From assembly GCA_020628375.1 (NCBI GenBank), contig JAHDFD010000023.1, forward strand, positions 1-64,000: a DNA stretch of 64,000 nucleotides, written 5' to 3'. The notes beneath the pieces were generated by a model that did not search any database, was not told the origin of the DNA, and was given only the letters and a program-made list of their open reading frames with translations. Shown here piece by piece: positions 1-8,712 of the stretch. The first letter of the stretch is position 1. The number at the start of each line of letters is the position of its first letter. The position numbers and the translations under genes are program-made. The DNA is from Chitinophagales bacterium. Lineage in GTDB: Bacteria; Bacteroidota; Bacteroidia; Chitinophagales; UBA2359.

Positions 1-80
1 TGTTTGGTTGGTTGAAAAATAGAGTTAGCGACGAGGCATTGCCTCGTCGCTACTGCTCAAATTATATTTAATGTATAGTG
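1..80. repeat. MITE-like dispersed repeat, copy 1 (truncated by window edge)
   Basis: The first 80 bases match, in reverse complement, the element at 33205-33307 with only a few differences. The copy contains a perfect 12-bp palindrome arm pair (27-38 and 40-51, AGCGACGAGGCA and its complement, one-base loop) and ends in ATGTATAGTG at 71-80, which is one terminal inverted repeat of the complete copy. The other end lies left of the window. The match continues for about five bases past the terminal repeat (GTCTG). Confidence 0.75.
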
Positions 81-116
81 GTCTGGGAATAAACTTATTG
101 TTTTTTATACTAACTA

Positions 117-3100
117 TTACCCAAGCACCAACACAAGGTCTTCCGCTTCAACCATTGTTCCTTCCGAAATATCAAGCGATTCAACAACACCTGCTTCCGG
201 AGCGGTAACCGTTGTTTCCATCTTCATTGCTTCGATGACAAACAAAGGCTGGTTCTTTTCTATTTTCTCACCTTGCTTTACAAATATTTTACTCAATAAG
301 CCCTGTAAAGGCGAGCCTATTTCTTTATCATTTGTTGCACTTGCTTTTTTATGCGAACGATCTTCGGTTTGTGCGTGCAGGTCTTTTACCCTGAGTGTTC
401 TATCCTGACCGTTTAGTTTGAAAGTTACATTTCGGTAACCTTCTTCATTCGGAACAGAAATATAGATAAGCTGTACAATGATATTTTTACCTGCTTCAAT
501 ACTATAAACCGCTTCTTCATACTGCTTCATGCCGAATAAAAATTCTTTGGTAGGCAGTATAGAAACATCACCATACAAAACAAAATGATCGTGGTAACTG
601 CGGAATACTTTCGGATAAAATTTATAAGAAAGAAAATCGCGGAAGCTATCCAACTCATCAAATTCGTTCTTGAACTTCTCAAATTCTTCGTCAAAATCCA
701 CTTGTTCTAAATGCGCGTTTGCCCTTTCTTTAAAAGGCTTTTCATCGCGCATTACAATTTTCTGTAATTTCTTTGGGAAGCCACCATAAGGTTGTCCAAG
801 TTCTCCCCTGAAAAAACTTTTAGTTGACTGAGGAAAATCAATAGCATCCCCACGTTCATAAATGTCTTCTTCACTCAGATTATTTGTAACCATATACAAA
901 GCCAGATCACCTACCACTTTCGATGAAGGAGTAACCTTTATGAGGTTGCCGAACATATCATTTACGGTCGCATAGGTTTTTGCTACTTCCGGCATTCTGT
1001 CTGCCAGGCCCATTGATCGTGCCTGACGTTTAAGATTAGAGTATTGTCCGCCCGGAATTTCATGTTCATAAACATCGGCTGTTCCTGCTCTTAAACCCGA
1101 CTCAAAAGGATAGTAATATTCTCTGATCGCTTCCCAGTAATTAGAAAAATCTCCCAAAGAATTAGCATCGAATTCAGGATCACGCGCTGTTCCTTTGAGC
1201 ATTGCCATTAGCGTATTGAAATTAGGCTGGGAAGTAAGTCCCGACATAGATGCCATTGCTACATCAACCACATCGACACCAGCCTCAACCGCTTTCATAT
1301 AAGTTGCTAATTGTGCTGCACTCGTATCGTGTGTATGTAAGTGAATTGGCAGATCAACCGCTTTTTTAAGTTCTTTAACCAACTTTTCAGCAGCATACGG
1401 TTTTAATAAACCTGCCATATCTTTTATAGCAAGAATATGCGCGCCGGCATCTTCTAATTGTCGTGCCAGATCGAGGTAATATTTCAGCGTGTATTTCTTT
1501 TTGGATTTATCCAGAATATCTCCCGAATAACAAATACAGGCCTCTGCTAAACCCTGTGTTCTTTCTCGTACCGCATTGATACTGATCTTCATATTTTCAA
1601 CCCAGTTAAGGGAATCGAAAATGCGGAAAATATCAACACCTTTCCCTTTGTTCCAGCTTTCTTCAATAAACTTTTCGATCAGGTTATCAGGGTAAGCTGT
1701 ATAGCCAATAGCATTGGAACCACGCAACAACATTTGTAGTAATACATTCGGCATTGCATCACGTAAAAGATCGAGACGTTGCCAGGGACATTCTTTAAGA
1801 AAACGCATTGCCACATCGAAGGTAGCACCTCCCCAGACTTCCATCGAAAATGTTTGTGGATGATTTTTAGCATAGCTTTCAGCAACTGCCAATAGATCTC
1901 TGGTACGGACTCTGGTCGCTAATAAACTCTGATGTGCGTCTCTGAAAGTCGTATCGGTAATTTGTACTTGTTTTTGTTTTTTCAACCATTCTGCGAACTT
2001 AACAGGTCCCAATTTTTGCAGACGTTGTTTTGTTCCTTTCTGGTAGTCGGCAAAGCGATCGAATTGAGGAACTTGTGGTGTTCTGAACACACGACTATCA
2101 TCGATCAAAACAGGATCGACATCTGTATTTCCATTCACACTTACATTGGCAAGAAAACGAAGTGCCTTGGTTGCTCTGTCACGTCGTTTCACATATTCAA
2201 AAACATCGGGGTTCTTTTCTATAAATGAAACACGGGCATCTCCATTTCTGAATATCGGATGTATCAAAATATTCTGAAGGAAACGCGTATTGTCTTTTAC
2301 CCCTCTGATACGATATTCGGCAAGGGTTCTGTTCAATCGTTTACAAGCACCATCCAAATCACGCCCCCATGCAGTTACCTTACAAAGCATAGAATCAAAG
2401 AATGGGGAAATTTGCATTCCCGGATAGGTACTACCTTCATCGATTCTGATACCATAACCACCTGCATTCCTGTAGGCAATGATGCGTCCGTAATCGGGCT
2501 TGAAATTATTAAGGGGATCTTCAGTAGTTATTCTGCACTGAATAGCGAAGCCGTTACAAGGGATTGCCGCCTGTGAGTGTAAGTATTGACTGTCGGCAAG
2601 TGTGTCGCCGGAAGCAATACATATTTGCGCACGAACGATATCGACACCAGTAATTTCTTCGGTAACTGTATGTTCTACCTGTATTCTTGGATTTACTTCA
2701 ATAAAGTATATATTATTCTCTTTATCGACCAAAAACTCAACCGTTCCAGCATTATTATAATTAACCTGACGACATATTTTCAGCGCATATCGGTGCAGAG
2801 CTTTTCTTACTTTATCGGGTAAATTAGGTGCCGGAGCAACTTCTACAATTTTCTGAAAACGTCGTTGAACCGAACAATCACGTTCGTACAAGTGAACCAG
2901 ATTCCCTTCATTATCTCCAATAATCTGTACTTCGATATGCTTGGGATCTTCAACAAATTTTTCTAAAAAAATGGTATCATCACCAAAAGCACGTTTTGCC
3001 TCTCTTCTTGCTTCTAAAAATGCTTTTTTCAATTGTTCATCATCACGACAAACGCGCATTCCTCTACCTCCCCCTCCAGCTGCGGCTTTTACCATTACCG

Positions 3101-3575
3101 GATACGTAATTTTCTGTGCTTCTTCCAGCGCTATTTTTGCAGTGGTTAATTTGCGTTCATTGCTTTGTATTATCGGAACTTTCGCAGCAATTGCTACTTC
3201 TTTTGCTCTGATTTTATCGCCTAGTTGCTGCATTACTTCAGGAGAAGGACCAATAAAGGTGATTCCCTCTTCTCTGCATCGAGTGGCAAAAGTTACATTC
3301 TCCGAAAGAAAGCCATAGCCGGGATGAATTGCATTCACTCCTTTTTGTTTGGCGATCAGGATAATTTCTTCGATATCCAAATAGGGCTTTAGCGGTTCAT
3401 TCTCCATGCCTATCTGATAGGCTTCATCTGCTTTATAACGATGTAAAGAATAACGATCTTCCCATGTATAAATAGCAACGGTTCTAATGCCCATTTCTGT
3501 ACATGCACGTAAAATCCTTATTGCTATTTCGCCTCTGTTGGCAACCAATACCTTTTCAAACGCTTGTTGCTGCAT
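117..3575 (-). CDS. pyc: pyruvate carboxylase
   Basis: Biotin-dependent enzyme that carboxylates pyruvate to oxaloacetate (anaplerosis), cytoplasmic. The single long chain carries all three modules in order: an N-terminal biotin carboxylase with KVLVANRGEIAIRIL and the ATP-grasp glycine loop GGGGRGMR near residue 170; a central carboxyltransferase starting at TDTTFRDAHQSLLATR with the metal-binding HLHTHD; and a C-terminal biotinyl domain with EAMKMET, where the lysine about 34 residues from the end is biotinylated. Length (about 1152 residues) is normal for the one-chain enzyme. A TTG at 3602 would add nine residues (MRSSKKKRK), but the ATG at 3575, preceded by an A-rich leader, is preferred. 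Transcribed alone, divergently from the cyclase pair. Confidence 0.95.
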   Translation of the reverse strand: MQQQAFEKVLVANRGEIAIRILRACTEMGIRTVAIYTWEDRYSLHRYKADEAYQIGMENEPLKPYLDIEEIILIAKQKGVNAIHPGYGFLSENVTFATRCREEGITFIGPSPEVMQQLGDKIRAKEVAIAAKVPIIQSNERKLTTAKIALEEAQKITYPVMVKAAAGGGGRGMRVCRDDEQLKKAFLEARREAKRAFGDDTIFLEKFVEDPKHIEVQIIGDNEGNLVHLYERDCSVQRRFQKIVEVAPAPNLPDKVRKALHRYALKICRQVNYNNAGTVEFLVDKENNIYFIEVNPRIQVEHTVTEEITGVDIVRAQICIASGDTLADSQYLHSQAAIPCNGFAIQCRITTEDPLNNFKPDYGRIIAYRNAGGYGIRIDEGSTYPGMQISPFFDSMLCKVTAWGRDLDGACKRLNRTLAEYRIRGVKDNTRFLQNILIHPIFRNGDARVSFIEKNPDVFEYVKRRDRATKALRFLANVSVNGNTDVDPVLIDDSRVFRTPQVPQFDRFADYQKGTKQRLQKLGPVKFAEWLKKQKQVQITDTTFRDAHQSLLATRVRTRDLLAVAESYAKNHPQTFSMEVWGGATFDVAMRFLKECPWQRLDLLRDAMPNVLLQMLLRGSNAIGYTAYPDNLIEKFIEESWNKGKGVDIFRIFDSLNWVENMKISINAVRERTQGLAEACICYSGDILDKSKKKYTLKYYLDLARQLEDAGAHILAIKDMAGLLKPYAAEKLVKELKKAVDLPIHLHTHDTSAAQLATYMKAVEAGVDVVDVAMASMSGLTSQPNFNTLMAMLKGTARDPEFDANSLGDFSNYWEAIREYYYPFESGLRAGTADVYEHEIPGGQYSNLKRQARSMGLADRMPEVAKTYATVNDMFGNLIKVTPSSKVVGDLALYMVTNNLSEEDIYERGDAIDFPQSTKSFFRGELGQPYGGFPKKLQKIVMRDEKPFKERANAHLEQVDFDEEFEKFKNEFDELDSFRDFLSYKFYPKVFRSYHDHFVLYGDVSILPTKEFLFGMKQYEEAVYSIEAGKNIIVQLIYISVPNEEGYRNVTFKLNGQDRTLRVKDLHAQTEDRSHKKASATNDKEIGSPLQGLLSKIFVKQGEKIEKNQPLFVIEAMKMETTVTAPEAGVVESLDISEGTMVEAEDLVLVLG

Positions 3576-3758
3576 CTTTCTTTTTTTTTTAGAACTTCTC
3601 AAAGGTAATGCCGTTTATATTTTATGAGTAGCAGAAATAAGTATAGAAACAAAATTTTTTACTAATAATTTGAGTGATTTTTTGATTTTTTTTGAATTTG
3701 CAGGTAAATCAATAACTTAATATACTTTTTAATAACGCTTTCCTCTAATAAATTATCT

Positions 3759-3766
3759 TAATTTTG
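3759..3766 (+). promoter_or_regulatory. candidate -7 element (TAATTTTG) for the cyclase pair
   Basis: TAATTTTG matches the Bacteroidota TAnnTTTG -7 consensus and lies 22 bases before the TTG start of the first cyclase. No clean TTG -33 element is seen at the usual spacing. A second weaker candidate, TTG at 3698-3700 with TACTTTTT at 3723-3730, lies just upstream. Confidence 0.35.
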
Positions 3767-3788
3767 ATGCTCACATTCAACTTCTGAA

Positions 3789-5042
3789 TTGAATTTCTTT
3801 ATAAGATTATATAATCACTTTTCCAACATTGGTATTGAACCTGATATGAAGTTCATAGATGTCGCACGGATCAGGCTTATCAATTACTTTTCATTTTTGT
3901 GTTCAGTAATGATATGGGCACTGAATGTCTTGTTTTTCAATACTGGTAATATTTTAGACTTTTTTGTAAGAGCAGGAATTACCTTTTTTCTATTATCACT
4001 GATTTTCCTGAACCATAAAAAGCAATTTAAAACTGCGCAACTGTTATTTAACCTACTAGTTCCTGTATTATGTTGTGGTTTGATCGCTTTGTATGGTTAT
4101 ACCACAAATGGTATGGAAATGTATTTCATGCTTTTTGTTACTATGGGTTTTATTTTTTATGAAGACAGAAGAAAACAACTAATTATTATTCTATGGAATG
4201 TGTTTTGTTTTTCTTTAGGTTGTTTATCAAATTATTACTACGGAAAAGTATTCATTTTTGAAACGAATAAGGTAGCAGAATATATCATGTCTGTATTCGG
4301 TATTGCTTTGGTTACGACAATATGTTATCAGGTCATTAATTCAAATTTCAGATTCAGTCAGCGTATGGACAAAGAAAAAAAACGTTCGGATGATCTTTTA
4401 CTGAATATTCTGCCAACCGAAACAGCTAATGAATTAAAGAAGAATGGAAAAACAAAAGCAAAATTAATTAATCAGGCAACGGTGCTTTTTGTCGATTTTA
4501 TTGATTTTGAAAAAGTTTATAAAGATTTTGCTCCTTCTGTAGTCCTTGATACGCTTAACGAAATTTTCGTTGCATTTGACAAAATAAGTACAGCTTGTGG
4601 TATAGAAAAAATAAAAACTATTGGCAAAGTATATATGGCAGCTGGAGGACTACCGATTCCGAATAAAACCAATGCACATGATGTGGTGAATGCAGCTATT
4701 CAAATGGTTCAATTTGTTGAAGAATACAATGAAAATGTACTAAAAGGTAAAAATATACAACTTAGTTTCAAAATTGGAATTAATACCGGAACCTTAGTTT
4801 CTGGCATAGTAGGTTTAAAGAAGTTTCAATATGACATTTGGGGTGATACCGTAAATATTGCAAGTAGAATTCAGAACATAGGAGACGATGGAAAAATTAC
4901 AATTTCAAAAAGCACCTATGATCTTATTAAAAATGATTTTAAATGTATTTCCAGGAATAAGATGATGGTCAAAGGCAAAGGGGAAATTGAATCATTTACT
5001 GTTGAAGTACAAGATTTATTAACAACAACATACATGCAGTAA
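3789..5042 (+). CDS. membrane class III nucleotide cyclase, C2-like subunit
   Basis: Predicted to take part in making cAMP (or cGMP) from ATP/GTP at the inner membrane. Residues about 30-185 form roughly six hydrophobic helices, followed by LLLNILPTETANELKKNG, a linker typical of bacterial class III cyclases, and a catalytic domain from about 228. Visible residues: first metal Asp D236 (LFVDF), purine-selecting K276 and D349 (YDIWG), transition-state N356 and R360 (TVNIASR). The second metal-binding Asp, normally in GDxY, is replaced by K280 (TIGKVYMAA), so this chain alone should be a poor or inactive homodimer; it resembles the mammalian C2 half. Start is TTG, supported by the aligned N-terminus of its neighbour (MNxFxxxYNxF in both). 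Its stop codon directly abuts the start of the next gene, so the two are translationally linked. Confidence 0.88.
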   Translation: MNFFIRLYNHFSNIGIEPDMKFIDVARIRLINYFSFLCSVMIWALNVLFFNTGNILDFFVRAGITFFLLSLIFLNHKKQFKTAQLLFNLLVPVLCCGLIALYGYTTNGMEMYFMLFVTMGFIFYEDRRKQLIIILWNVFCFSLGCLSNYYYGKVFIFETNKVAEYIMSVFGIALVTTICYQVINSNFRFSQRMDKEKKRSDDLLLNILPTETANELKKNGKTKAKLINQATVLFVDFIDFEKVYKDFAPSVVLDTLNEIFVAFDKISTACGIEKIKTIGKVYMAAGGLPIPNKTNAHDVVNAAIQMVQFVEEYNENVLKGKNIQLSFKIGINTGTLVSGIVGLKKFQYDIWGDTVNIASRIQNIGDDGKITISKSTYDLIKNDFKCISRNKMMVKGKGEIESFTVEVQDLLTTTYMQ

Positions 5043-6299
5043 TTGAACATTTTTAAAAGCATATATAATTTTTTAAAAGCCGCTGTTTCGGTCGGCTGTA
5101 AAGAAGGTATGAACGATCTTGAGAAAGGTCGGATCATCATCATCAACCTATTCAGTTTTTTAGCCTTGCTTGTTTTGGCTTCCCTGATACCTGTAATGAA
5201 TACGATCTCAACGATCGATTTGATCGCGATCTTTGTTTTTCAGGTCATTCTGGTTTGCTTTCCTATTTTGAATGCCTTTGGCAAGTATCGCCTATCTCTA
5301 TTACTCTTTCATATCATAATTCCGATTATCAGTGCCGGATTGATCGTTATTTATGGACCCATTAATAGTGATGAAGCAAATTTTATATTATGTATGGCAC
5401 TTGGTTTCATTGGTTATAAAGAGAAAATCAGACAAGCAGTTATTATAGCCTGGAACTTTTTCTGTTTTACTGCTGCCATTTTTTGCAATTTGGTCTTTGG
5501 TGTTGTTTATCAATATGAAAATACTTTTTTTGAAGACTTTTTTATTGCTTTATACTCAATTCTAATGGTTATTTTCATCGCTCGGTTTATCATCAATAAT
5601 AATTATAAATTCAGTAGAAAGATCAGAAAAGAACAGTTACGAGCTGAAGAACTACTTCATAATATTTTACCAGTCGAAGTTGCAGATGAGTTGAAAGAGA
5701 ACGGAAAAGCTCAAGCAGCTTTTTTTGAAAATGTTAGTGTCTTATTTACCGATTTTGAAGATTTCACCCAAAAGGCAAAAAATCTGGAACCCAGAATATT
5801 GGTTGATACCATCAATGAAATTTTTTCAGCATTCGATCGAATCACAGAAAAATATAAGATAGAAAAAATAAAGACAATAGGTGATGCTTATTTGGCAGTT
5901 TGTGGAGTACCAAAAGCCAATAAAGATCATGCAAAAAATGTAGTACTTGCCGGAATGGAAATGTTGGCTTTCCTTGAACGCCATAAAGAAAAGCAAAAAA
6001 ATTTAGGGCTTCCTTATTTTGAAATGCGGATAGGAATCCATACGGGTCCCATTGTTGCTGGTATTGTTGGTATAAAGAAGTATCAGTACGATGTTTGGGG
6101 AAAAACGGTCAGTACTGCCAACTCAGTAGAAAAAAATGGGATTGCTGGAAAAATATGTATTTCTACCACTACTCACGAACTCATTAAAAATGATTTCGAC
6201 TTTACACCACATATTAGCTTAGAAGTAGAAGATGGAAAACAACTCAATTCGTATATAGTCGAAAGCGTCGATATTTTTCAGAAGGTGGATCGGAATTAA
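5043..6299 (+). CDS. membrane class III nucleotide cyclase, C1-like subunit
   Basis: Paralogue of the preceding gene with the same layout: short N-terminus, about six membrane helices (30-185), LLHNILPVEVADELKENGK linker and a cyclase domain from about 228. Both metal-binding aspartates are present, D237 (LFTDF) and D281 (TIGDAYLAV), as are K277 and D350 (YDVWG). The transition-state Asn and Arg expected seven and eleven residues after D350 are S357 and S361 (TVSTANSVEK), which resembles the C1 half of mammalian adenylyl cyclases (DVTLANHMEAGG). Alone it should not form a competent active site; with the upstream protein it would complete one. The TTG start follows the upstream TAA without a gap. 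Confidence 0.88.
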   Translation: MNIFKSIYNFLKAAVSVGCKEGMNDLEKGRIIIINLFSFLALLVLASLIPVMNTISTIDLIAIFVFQVILVCFPILNAFGKYRLSLLLFHIIIPIISAGLIVIYGPINSDEANFILCMALGFIGYKEKIRQAVIIAWNFFCFTAAIFCNLVFGVVYQYENTFFEDFFIALYSILMVIFIARFIINNNYKFSRKIRKEQLRAEELLHNILPVEVADELKENGKAQAAFFENVSVLFTDFEDFTQKAKNLEPRILVDTINEIFSAFDRITEKYKIEKIKTIGDAYLAVCGVPKANKDHAKNVVLAGMEMLAFLERHKEKQKNLGLPYFEMRIGIHTGPIVAGIVGIKKYQYDVWGKTVSTANSVEKNGIAGKICISTTTHELIKNDFDFTPHISLEVEDGKQLNSYIVESVDIFQKVDRN

Positions 6300-6336
6300 A
6301 ATCTGCCGAATTTATCAATAGAATCCGACAGATTTT
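6298..6336. terminator. hairpin between convergent genes
   Basis: Imperfect inverted repeat: AAATCTGCCGA-type left arm (6298-6309) and TCCGACAGATTT-type right arm (6324-6336), about 10 of 12 pairs. It sits between the converging cyclase operon and the barrel gene and ends near T/A-rich sequence on both strands, as expected for a bidirectional terminator. Confidence 0.55.
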
Positions 6337-6356
6337 ATATTTCAGCTTTTAACTGA

Positions 6357-6956
6357 CTAAAAATTATAAACATAACCAATATTGAATGTATGGTAAAGCA
6401 CCCATATACTTGTGTCAGCCCCGTTAATAACGGCTTTAGGTGTTTTTCCACCAATATTGAAATTATAAGAAAGGTTAAAGCCATTAAAAGAAACTCCTAA
6501 TTCTAAATCGGTTGCCAGACCAGCCCGTTTAGCTCCTGTGATAGTTGATTCATTGCCGGCACCATCAGTAAAAGTAACATCGGGTTCAGCTACACTAGCA
6601 ATACCCAAACCCAAAGCTGCGTAAGGTTTAGTCTTTGATTGGGTAAATGAATACCATCCTTTTGCCATATAAGAATTCAGTCCGTAAAGATTTACTCCGA
6701 ATAAGCCTGTATCACCACTATTTACAGCCCCTACGATTGAGCTTTGAAACTGTACACCCACACCAAGCTGGTTATCGAGTTTATATCCGGCAATTCCATT
6801 AAGGTAAAAACCACCTTTAGCAAAATCAGAAAAATCACCGATCGGTCGGATATAACCAATATTTCCACCAACAAAAACATTATCAAAATCAAATTGAGCC
6901 TGAGCGGAAGTAAGCATAATGATAGTAAGGAATAAAGTAGAGAATAATTTTTTCAT
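6357..6956 (-). CDS. outer membrane beta-barrel protein
   Basis: 199-residue secreted protein. The N-terminus MKKLFSTLFLTIIMLTSAQA is a clear signal peptide ending in AQAQ. The rest alternates polar and aromatic/hydrophobic residues with many glycines and ends in an aromatic residue (TFNIGYVYNF), the pattern of a small eight-strand barrel of the OmpX/OprF-like PF13505/PF13568 groups. It is expected in the outer membrane; substrate or function cannot be inferred. It is a single gene, converging on the cyclase pair. Confidence 0.8.
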   Translation of the reverse strand: MKKLFSTLFLTIIMLTSAQAQFDFDNVFVGGNIGYIRPIGDFSDFAKGGFYLNGIAGYKLDNQLGVGVQFQSSIVGAVNSGDTGLFGVNLYGLNSYMAKGWYSFTQSKTKPYAALGLGIASVAEPDVTFTDGAGNESTITGAKRAGLATDLELGVSFNGFNLSYNFNIGGKTPKAVINGADTSIWVLYHTFNIGYVYNF

Positions 6957-7040
6957 GAATAGAGTTTTGATAAAAAGAAGACAAATTTAAAAAGCTTTAT
7001 TCATATTTTAATATTTATAAAGTAAGCATTGGCAATAACT

Positions 7041-7928
7041 TTAATCTAACACAGGCGTAACGGTAAACCCAGCTTTACGCAATAAATTCACAACTCCTTC
7101 ACTACCACCTAAGTGCCCTGCACCCACACCAAAAAACACTTTATCCTTCTTAGCAAATTCTTCTATTTTAGGAATCCAGTTCTTGTTTCGATCATGTAGC
7201 ATTACATCCATCTCTTCGGGTTCCATAGGGTATAGATCACTATCGAAAAGATCATACAAGGCATTTGCATTTTCGGTTTTATATACTTCCACCATTTTCT
7301 CGTAAAAAGCCAAAGACTCCTCTTTTTTATCGACCATTGTCACAATATCAGCGACTTGTTCTTCGTAAGGAATTTTATCGAATACTGACATTTGAAATGC
7401 AACATCTTCCAAACCAAGAATCTCTTTATTGCTTTTCCCAGCCATAGTTACGAATGTTTGTTCAAAGCTTGCTAGCTGTTCCCCTAACATTTGCATCATC
7501 AGAATTTGCTGGATCATTAGTGGTTTCGATTTGTTGAATAACTTCATATTCATGCCCATTTTGCCTAATTCCTGATCTATAGTCTTATAATCCTCTTCTG
7601 AAAAAAGTTTATCCAGACTTAATGAATCAGGTAATAAAGATAGTTTCATCATTTCCCTCATCATTTTTGGGTCATCCATATCCAATTCAAGAACAAGTAC
7701 TTCTGAATCATCAAATGCTTCCTCCACTTTTTCCTTCAATTCAAAATCCTTTTGTGGAATCAGGTGTATTGTACCAAAAAGATAAGACGGTTTTATGCCT
7801 TTTCCTTCTATCTTGTACAACATAGAATTTGCACTATCTGCTACTTTAGAAGCTGACTTTTGGGTTTTACAGCTAAAAAAGGCAATAATGCTAATGAGTA
7901 AACCAATGATATAGAACTTTAATTTCAT
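7041..7928 (-). CDS. TraB/GumN family lipoprotein
   Basis: 295 residues with a lipoprotein signal (MKLKFYIIGLLISIIAFFSC, lipobox Cys at about residue 20), so probably anchored in the periplasm or outer membrane. The TraB/GumN (TIKI) fold is indicated by PSYLFGTIHL near residue 50 and by the C-terminal GVGAGHLGG followed by VVNLLRKAGFTV. Members include metalloprotease-like Tiki homologues, with the GTIHL histidine and GxGH motif as likely active-site parts. The physiological substrate in bacteria is unknown. Flanked by a terminator shared with tlpA downstream of 8020. Confidence 0.85.
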   Translation of the reverse strand: MKLKFYIIGLLISIIAFFSCKTQKSASKVADSANSMLYKIEGKGIKPSYLFGTIHLIPQKDFELKEKVEEAFDDSEVLVLELDMDDPKMMREMMKLSLLPDSLSLDKLFSEEDYKTIDQELGKMGMNMKLFNKSKPLMIQQILMMQMLGEQLASFEQTFVTMAGKSNKEILGLEDVAFQMSVFDKIPYEEQVADIVTMVDKKEESLAFYEKMVEVYKTENANALYDLFDSDLYPMEPEEMDVMLHDRNKNWIPKIEEFAKKDKVFFGVGAGHLGGSEGVVNLLRKAGFTVTPVLD

Positions 7929-7962
7929 AATCGGATCTTTTTCTGCAATGATAAACTAAAAA

Positions 7963-7992
7963 AGCGGAAACCATTAAATAATGGATTCCGCT
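7963..7992 (-). terminator. hairpin terminator after tlpA-like gene
   Basis: Arms AGCGGAAACCATT (7963-7975) and AATGGATTCCGCT (7980-7992), 12 of 13 pairs with a 4-base loop, followed on the minus strand by a T run. It closes the thioredoxin gene at 8020-8520 and isolates the TraB/GumN gene. Confidence 0.75.
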
Positions 7993-8019
7993 TCTTCTAG
8001 CTTTTCAGGTTTTAAATTA

Positions 8020-8520
8020 TTAATCAGCTAATTCGTAAACTTTATCTTCTAATTCATATTCATCTCCTTCAACATAACCACTATGTTTATAAACGATATT
8101 TCCTTCTGCATCAACAACAAGTGTAAATGGCACGTTCTGAATATTTAAAGCACGCATCAATTCCTGGTTCGTATCCAATAAAACGGTATAATCCCAATTC
8201 TGCCCGTTTACATAAGGCTTAATTTTAGACACGTTTCTTTGATCGTCGATGCTAACTGCTACTACTTCAATATCCATTTCATCGCGCCATTCATCGTACA
8301 GATCTACCAAATTATTCAGTTCTTTTTTACATGGAGAACACCAGGTTGCCCAAAAACTGAAAACAGTTATTTTTCCATCTCTGGCGAAATCGGAAACATT
8401 TACTTTTTTCCCTTCAAGATCGGAAATGGCTACAGATGGAAGTGCGTCCTGCGCTTGTAAATTCACACTGGTAAATACAACTAATAAACAGGCAGTTAAT
8501 AAGTTAAAGAAACGTTTCAT
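8020..8520 (-). CDS. TlpA-like periplasmic thioredoxin
   Basis: 166 residues: signal peptide MKRFFNLLTACLLVVFTSVN ending LQAQ, then a TlpA/ResA-type thioredoxin fold with active site FWATWCSPCKKEL (C61, C64) and the cis-proline region NVPFTLVVD. Likely a periplasmic thiol-disulfide reductase; the partner is not shown by context. It is divergent from the porin-like gene at 8713, whose promoter lies in the shared 192-bp gap. Confidence 0.9.
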   Translation of the reverse strand: MKRFFNLLTACLLVVFTSVNLQAQDALPSVAISDLEGKKVNVSDFARDGKITVFSFWATWCSPCKKELNNLVDLYDEWRDEMDIEVVAVSIDDQRNVSKIKPYVNGQNWDYTVLLDTNQELMRALNIQNVPFTLVVDAEGNIVYKHSGYVEGDEYELEDKVYELAD

Positions 8521-8618
8521 TTTAATTATTTAATATTTTTCAAATTACAAATTCATAAAAAAAGGGAGTGTAAACGACTATTTCAGATATTTCATTTACA
8601 GAAAAGTTTAAGGGAGTA

Positions 8619-8647
8619 TTGTACCCTCAACGTTTTTTTTATCTTTG
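8619..8647 (+). promoter_or_regulatory. Bacteroidota-type promoter for the porin-like gene
   Basis: TTG at 8619-8621, an 18-base spacer and TATCTTTG at 8640-8647 match the phylum consensus TTG-N17-23-TAnnTTTG. The predicted transcript would start near 8654, giving a leader of about 60 bases before the ATG at 8713. This is the best promoter match in the window. Confidence 0.75.
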
Positions 8648-8712
8648 ACACACACTCTTGAGGATATTTTAAAATTAATTAAGAAAACTGCACTTCAAAA
8701 TTATACAATTAG

